This document shows positions 60,450 to 64,000 of a DNA stretch of 64,000 bases, piece after piece. The DNA is from Panagrolaimus kolymaensis. Its lineage: Eukaryota; Nematoda; Chromadorea; Rhabditida; Panagrolaimidae. Location of the stretch: contig JAJQJQ010000010.1 of the NCBI GenBank assembly GCA_028622995.1, positions 2,790,001 to 2,854,000 of the forward strand, read 5' to 3'. A program made the position numbers and the translations under genes. Under the pieces are notes generated by a model. It saw nothing but the letters and a program-made list of their open reading frames with translations. It had not been told where the DNA came from and made no database searches. Numbering within the stretch: the stretch's first letter is position 1; every line of letters begins with the position of its first letter.

Positions 60450-60607
60450 CCAACTTTAGTATATAAAAAAGTATTACTTTAATTCAACTTTATTTCTACA
60501 GGTGGTGTTGACGCTATTTTTGATGCAGACTTGTTAACGAAGAAATTTTTATTGGAAATTACGAAATTAGAATTTTATCTGTTCTGCGTGTTTGGTAATA
60601 ATTAAAA

Positions 60608-63600
60608 ATGCCTAAGGATTCTCAACTAACTGTAAGTTTATCTTTTGTATGCCAAAAATAATTTCTTTTTTTAATATTGCTTTTGCATTAATTTTTGCTT
60701 TTTCGCAAAAATTTCATATTTATTTTTTATTTTTATCCGCACCTATAATTATAACATTGAGTTATTGTTAATATGTTTTTAGGTTGCGGTTCGGGTTCGA
60801 CCTTTAAATGATGCTGAAAAGGCGAGGAAAAATTTTCAATGTGTTTATCCGGTAGATAAAGAGGTAAGCTTTTTTGATTTTTGTTCCGCATCTTTTTAAC
60901 GTTGAAATTGTTCAAATATTTATGAAACATTTTAAAAGAGACAAAAATTGTTTTTGTGGCAAAACAAAAGAGAACAAAAGAAAAACATGCACGTACATTT
61001 GTTTTGGTAATTGTTGGCACCAACATCACCATCCCCAAAATAACAAAAATTGAGTCTTTTGAAACAAACACAAAAACCAAGATTTTTTGTGCCATGTTTT
61101 GAGACACATGCTTTTAAATGATTTATAATCCTTTTAAAAAATAATGTATTTTTAGAGAGTCTTACTTGTTGACCCTGAGAAATTTGAAAACAACATCTTA
61201 CGGCAAAATCGACAACATGAACGCCAATTTACTTTTGATGCCGCATTTGGGCCTCAATCAACTCACGTAAGCATAAAAACTAAAAAACTAAAATAGAAAT
61301 GGACACAAAAAATTGTTAATAATTTGTGCTTTAACATTTTAAGGAAGAAGTTCATGAAGCCACAACAGCTCCCTTGGTAGATTATGTTGTTGATGGTTAT
61401 AATGCTACTGTTTTTGCATATGGTCCAACAGGTTCGAAAAAAAGGAAAAAAACATAAAAATAGCAATAAATAAAATAAAAAATAAAAATTATAGGCTCTG
61501 GAAAAACATATACTATGGTTGGACACGATAAACAACCTGGGCTCATGATGCTTTTAACTCGAGGATTATACGAAAAAATTAATCCACATGAATTTACTGT
61601 TTATCTCTCATATCTTGTTAGTAACAAAAAATTGCAAAATTTTGCATAAAAATAATGAAATAATCTTTTTTTTTAAAGGAAATTTACAATGAAGTTATAA
61701 AAGATTTATTAAATCCCAATGCAGGTGTATTGGATATGTTAGAAGATGAAAGAGGAAATGTTCAAGTGCCGGGATTATCTCGAGTAAAAGCGCCAAATAC
61801 AAATAGAATTTTTCAAATTTTGCAAGAAGGAAATTCACGAAGGACTCAAGAACCTACAGCAGCTAATAGTACTTCTTCAAGGAGTCATGCTTTGCTTCAA
61901 GTAAATTAATATTTTTCTGGCCTAGCTTATATTTAAATTTTAGGTAACCTTGTATAAAAATTCCGTACAACATGGTAAACTTTTTCTCATTGATTTGGCT
62001 GGTTCTGAACGAGCATCTCAAACACAGGTTTTATAATCAATGAAAGTAAAATAAATAATACTTATTTATTTATTTTTTAGAATAAAGGCCAACGATTGAA
62101 AGAAGGCGCTGCTATTAATCGGTCTTTATTAGCTTTGGGAAATGTAATAAATGCTCTAAGTACTGGCAATAAAGGTCGCTATGTAAATTACCGAGATAGT
62201 AAACTAACTCGATTGTTAAAAGATAGTTTGGGAGGTAATTCAAAAACTTGCATGATTGCCCATGTTTCACCAAGTTCATCAAATTATGATGAAACTTACA
62301 ATACGTTGGTTTATGCAAATCGAGCAAAAAATATTACAACTCGGGTAGGCTTTTTTATTTTGTTTAGAAATGCAGCGATAGAGTAAATATTTTTTTAAGA
62401 TAACACAAAACCGCCCAGCTTCAGCCGACCAACATTATGTAGAAGCTTTAAAAGAAATGCACAAAGAAGCAGCTCGAAAATCTAATTTAACTCATGCAAT
62501 TTCAAGCCAACATCGTACGTGTAAACATACTTTCACATTTTCTCTTTCTTTCTTAAACACATTATTAAATTTTAGTTAACAAAGATTCATCAGATAAATC
62601 AAGTTTAACTTCAGTGGAAAGAGAACCTTTAAAGCCTATACTTAAATGGAATTCAAATGTACATTCAAATAATAATCAATCAAATAACAACAATCATCAA
62701 AATGAAACCCGAAGATTTTCTTCCTTATTTAATTCTCTCAAAAGCCAATATTTATCTAACACAGAAAAGCAACATAAACTTAGGTAAGTAGTGAATAAAA
62801 AAGATAACAGTATGGCTTTATCAAGAAAAGAAATTATAGAGAAAAGCTGCTTAAAGCTAATCATGAAGCATATGATGTCGAAATGAATCGTGCATCTAAA
62901 CTTGCTATATTAACTGCATGGGAAAAGCATAATAAAGAGGATGAAGAAAAGTTTTCTGATGCCATTGGTCGGTTAAAAACAGATGTGGCAGAACAAGAAA
63001 CTCGATTATCACAACTTCACGAAATGAGACAAAAAATTGAAAAAGCTTTAAGAAAGGGTGAAGATATTTCAAATTCATTGGAATCTCGAATGCGTGCTCT
63101 TGCAAAGGATATAAACCAAAGAGAAATTATTGATTTGCTTGTTAAAATGGCTTATTCGGATGCTGAAAGTAAGTAGAGTAGTAGGGGCAGTTGTTGTTAA
63201 TACATAAATAATTAAAAAGATGAATAAAAAAAGACAGAGAAAACGAAAAAAAAGATGGATTAACAATTATTTTTTTCATTTCTTTTGCAGATATGGCATT
63301 GCATTCGGATTCCACTCTACAGCGGTTGAGAATACGAAAGCAAGAAAGTTCTCTAATAAAAATACACAAATATGAACAAATTGCTGATAAGCTTATTAAT
63401 AGTGAATCCGATGGTAAGCATTCAAAACATATATCCTCTAAATTTTATAACTTTAAAAAAATTTTAGAAAGTCAACGAGAACAATTGCAACAAGAATATA
63501 GAGTTATAAAAAATCAATTAAATTATCATTTAATTCCACTTCGACAAGATTCACCCATAGTTTCATGGAATTCCCAACTGCTATGGAAAAATGGACGAAC

Positions 63601-63752
63601 TAATTTGCCTAATGCGTTAGACTTGCAAATGAGCAACACTTTCATGATCAATGATTTTCAATTGGAACAACATAAAAAGAAGAGGGGATCATTGCATTTA
63701 CCAAAAATTGCACAAAGCAACCAGGACAGTCCGATACCACCTGAAACACAAA
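60608..63752 (+). CDS. Kinesin-8 motor protein (KIF18/KLP-13-like; 3' end off the window)
   Basis: Thirteen exons are visible: 60608-60631, 60783-60863, 61156-61266, 61344-61431, 61495-61616, 61679-61900, 61944-62027, 62081-62344, 62400-62514, 62576-62783, 62840-63168, 63291-63413, 63468-63752; 685 codons so far with consistent phases. The N-terminal motor domain (~8-345) has [10 protein letters not shown], the P-loop [11 protein letters not shown] (split by intron 4), switch [13 protein letters not shown], switch [12 protein letters not shown], and the KIF18-like [21 protein letters not shown] neck, an Asn/Ser-rich linker and a coiled coil follow. Kinesin-8 motors walk to microtubule plus ends and limit microtubule length in spindles. 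The intron 63414-63467 is 54 nt and open, so retention would be in frame. The gene continues past the last intron, which carries a palindromic element. Confidence 0.88.
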
Positions 63753-63844
63753 GTAAGCCTTTTTTCATAGACATTAAAAATGTGATTTCAAAACACATTT
63801 CCTGCCACACGCGAAGAAGAAAAGTAGGATTTGAGAAGGCTTGT

Positions 63845-63951
63845 GTTGGAAGCAGTGTTCTGCCTTTTGAGGTACGGTCGCCCCGCTTGCACGGAAAGTT
63901 TCCGTGCAAGCGGGGCGACCGTACCTCAAAAGGCAGAACACTGGTTGGAAG
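63845..63951. mobile_element. 91-bp perfectly palindromic hAT-type MITE with 8-bp target-site duplication
   Basis: Positions 63853-63897 and 63899-63943 are exact reverse complements (45 bp each, one central G). The ends read CAGTGTTCTGCC..., which fits the CAGTG-like terminal inverted repeats of hAT transposons. The palindrome is flanked immediately on both sides by the direct repeat GTTGGAAG (63845-63852 and 63944-63951), matching the 8-bp target-site duplication that hAT transposases make. It is far richer in G+C than its surroundings and lies in an intron of the kinesin gene. It encodes no transposase. No second copy is in this window. Confidence 0.85.
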
Positions 63952-64000
63952 TGGTGTTTTTTAAAATATATAAAAAGCTTTTTTTAACTTGGTCTTGAAA

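Larger units (their letters stand above)
55361..60607. other. Large non-coding region between PKA-R and the kinesin gene
   Basis: This 5.2-kb region lies between divergent genes (PKA-R minus, kinesin plus). It is AT-rich with many poly-A runs and short microsatellites. One internal exon-like stretch is at 56235-56308 (described separately). Open frames such as 58604-58891 and 59322-59621 are low-complexity and not called. No tRNA or other RNA gene was recognised. Confidence 0.5.

Noticed and set aside
63854..63964. Coding extension of the kinesin frame through the palindrome
   Set aside because: The frame past 63752 crosses a clear GTAAGC donor and the inserted palindrome; open length there is accidental.

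Overview
The window reads as nematode nuclear DNA. It is strongly AT-rich, its genes are split by many short introns (mostly 45-60 nt, GT...TTTTAG), and it carries nematode-type families: a degenerin channel, a serpentine chemoreceptor, an ShKT domain and Ly6 proteins. I see no rRNA, tRNA, SL RNA or CRISPR. The genus cannot be fixed from this sequence. All gene models were built by hand from splice signals, and exon phases were checked by summing exon lengths.

Layout. 1-10.7 kb: two minus-strand genes, a MATH-domain, coiled-coil, Q-rich protein (3' end outside the window) and upstream of it a large DUF4211 (QSER1/PRR12-like) protein. 11.3-14.7 kb: a compact plus-strand cluster of TMEM230, ATG13 and acireductone dioxygenase. 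It converges on a minus-strand secreted EGF-ShKT-nitrobindin gene at 14.8-16.1 kb.

15,764-41,368 is the main structural feature: a head-to-tail tandem duplication of a ~12.8 kb unit. I found only two differences between the copies, one base and one T-run length. Each unit carries an intronless chemoreceptor and a full-length ANKFN1/wide-awake (Nmf9) gene of 15 exons. The outer breakpoints fall inside two genes that stay intact at the edges (EGF-ShKT-nitrobindin on the left, a single-pass membrane protein on the right). At the internal junction the cut 5' ends of both genes are joined in opposite orientation.

41.3-50.1 kb: the intact membrane protein, two small Ly6/uPAR-like genes, and a 15-exon degenerin (DEG/ENaC) channel. 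51.3-55.4 kb: the PKA type I regulatory subunit (kin-2-like) with at least three candidate first exons, one encoding an N-myristoylation-type start. 55.4-60.6 kb is mostly non-coding. 60.6 kb to the end: a kinesin-8 gene running off the window. Its last visible intron holds a 91-bp perfect palindrome flanked by 8-bp direct repeats, which looks like a hAT-type miniature transposon.

Functionally this is a mixed set: vesicle and autophagy (TMEM230, ATG13), methionine salvage (acireductone dioxygenase), neuronal excitability and its modulation (wide-awake, degenerin, Ly6 proteins), cAMP signalling (PKA-R) and microtubule motors.
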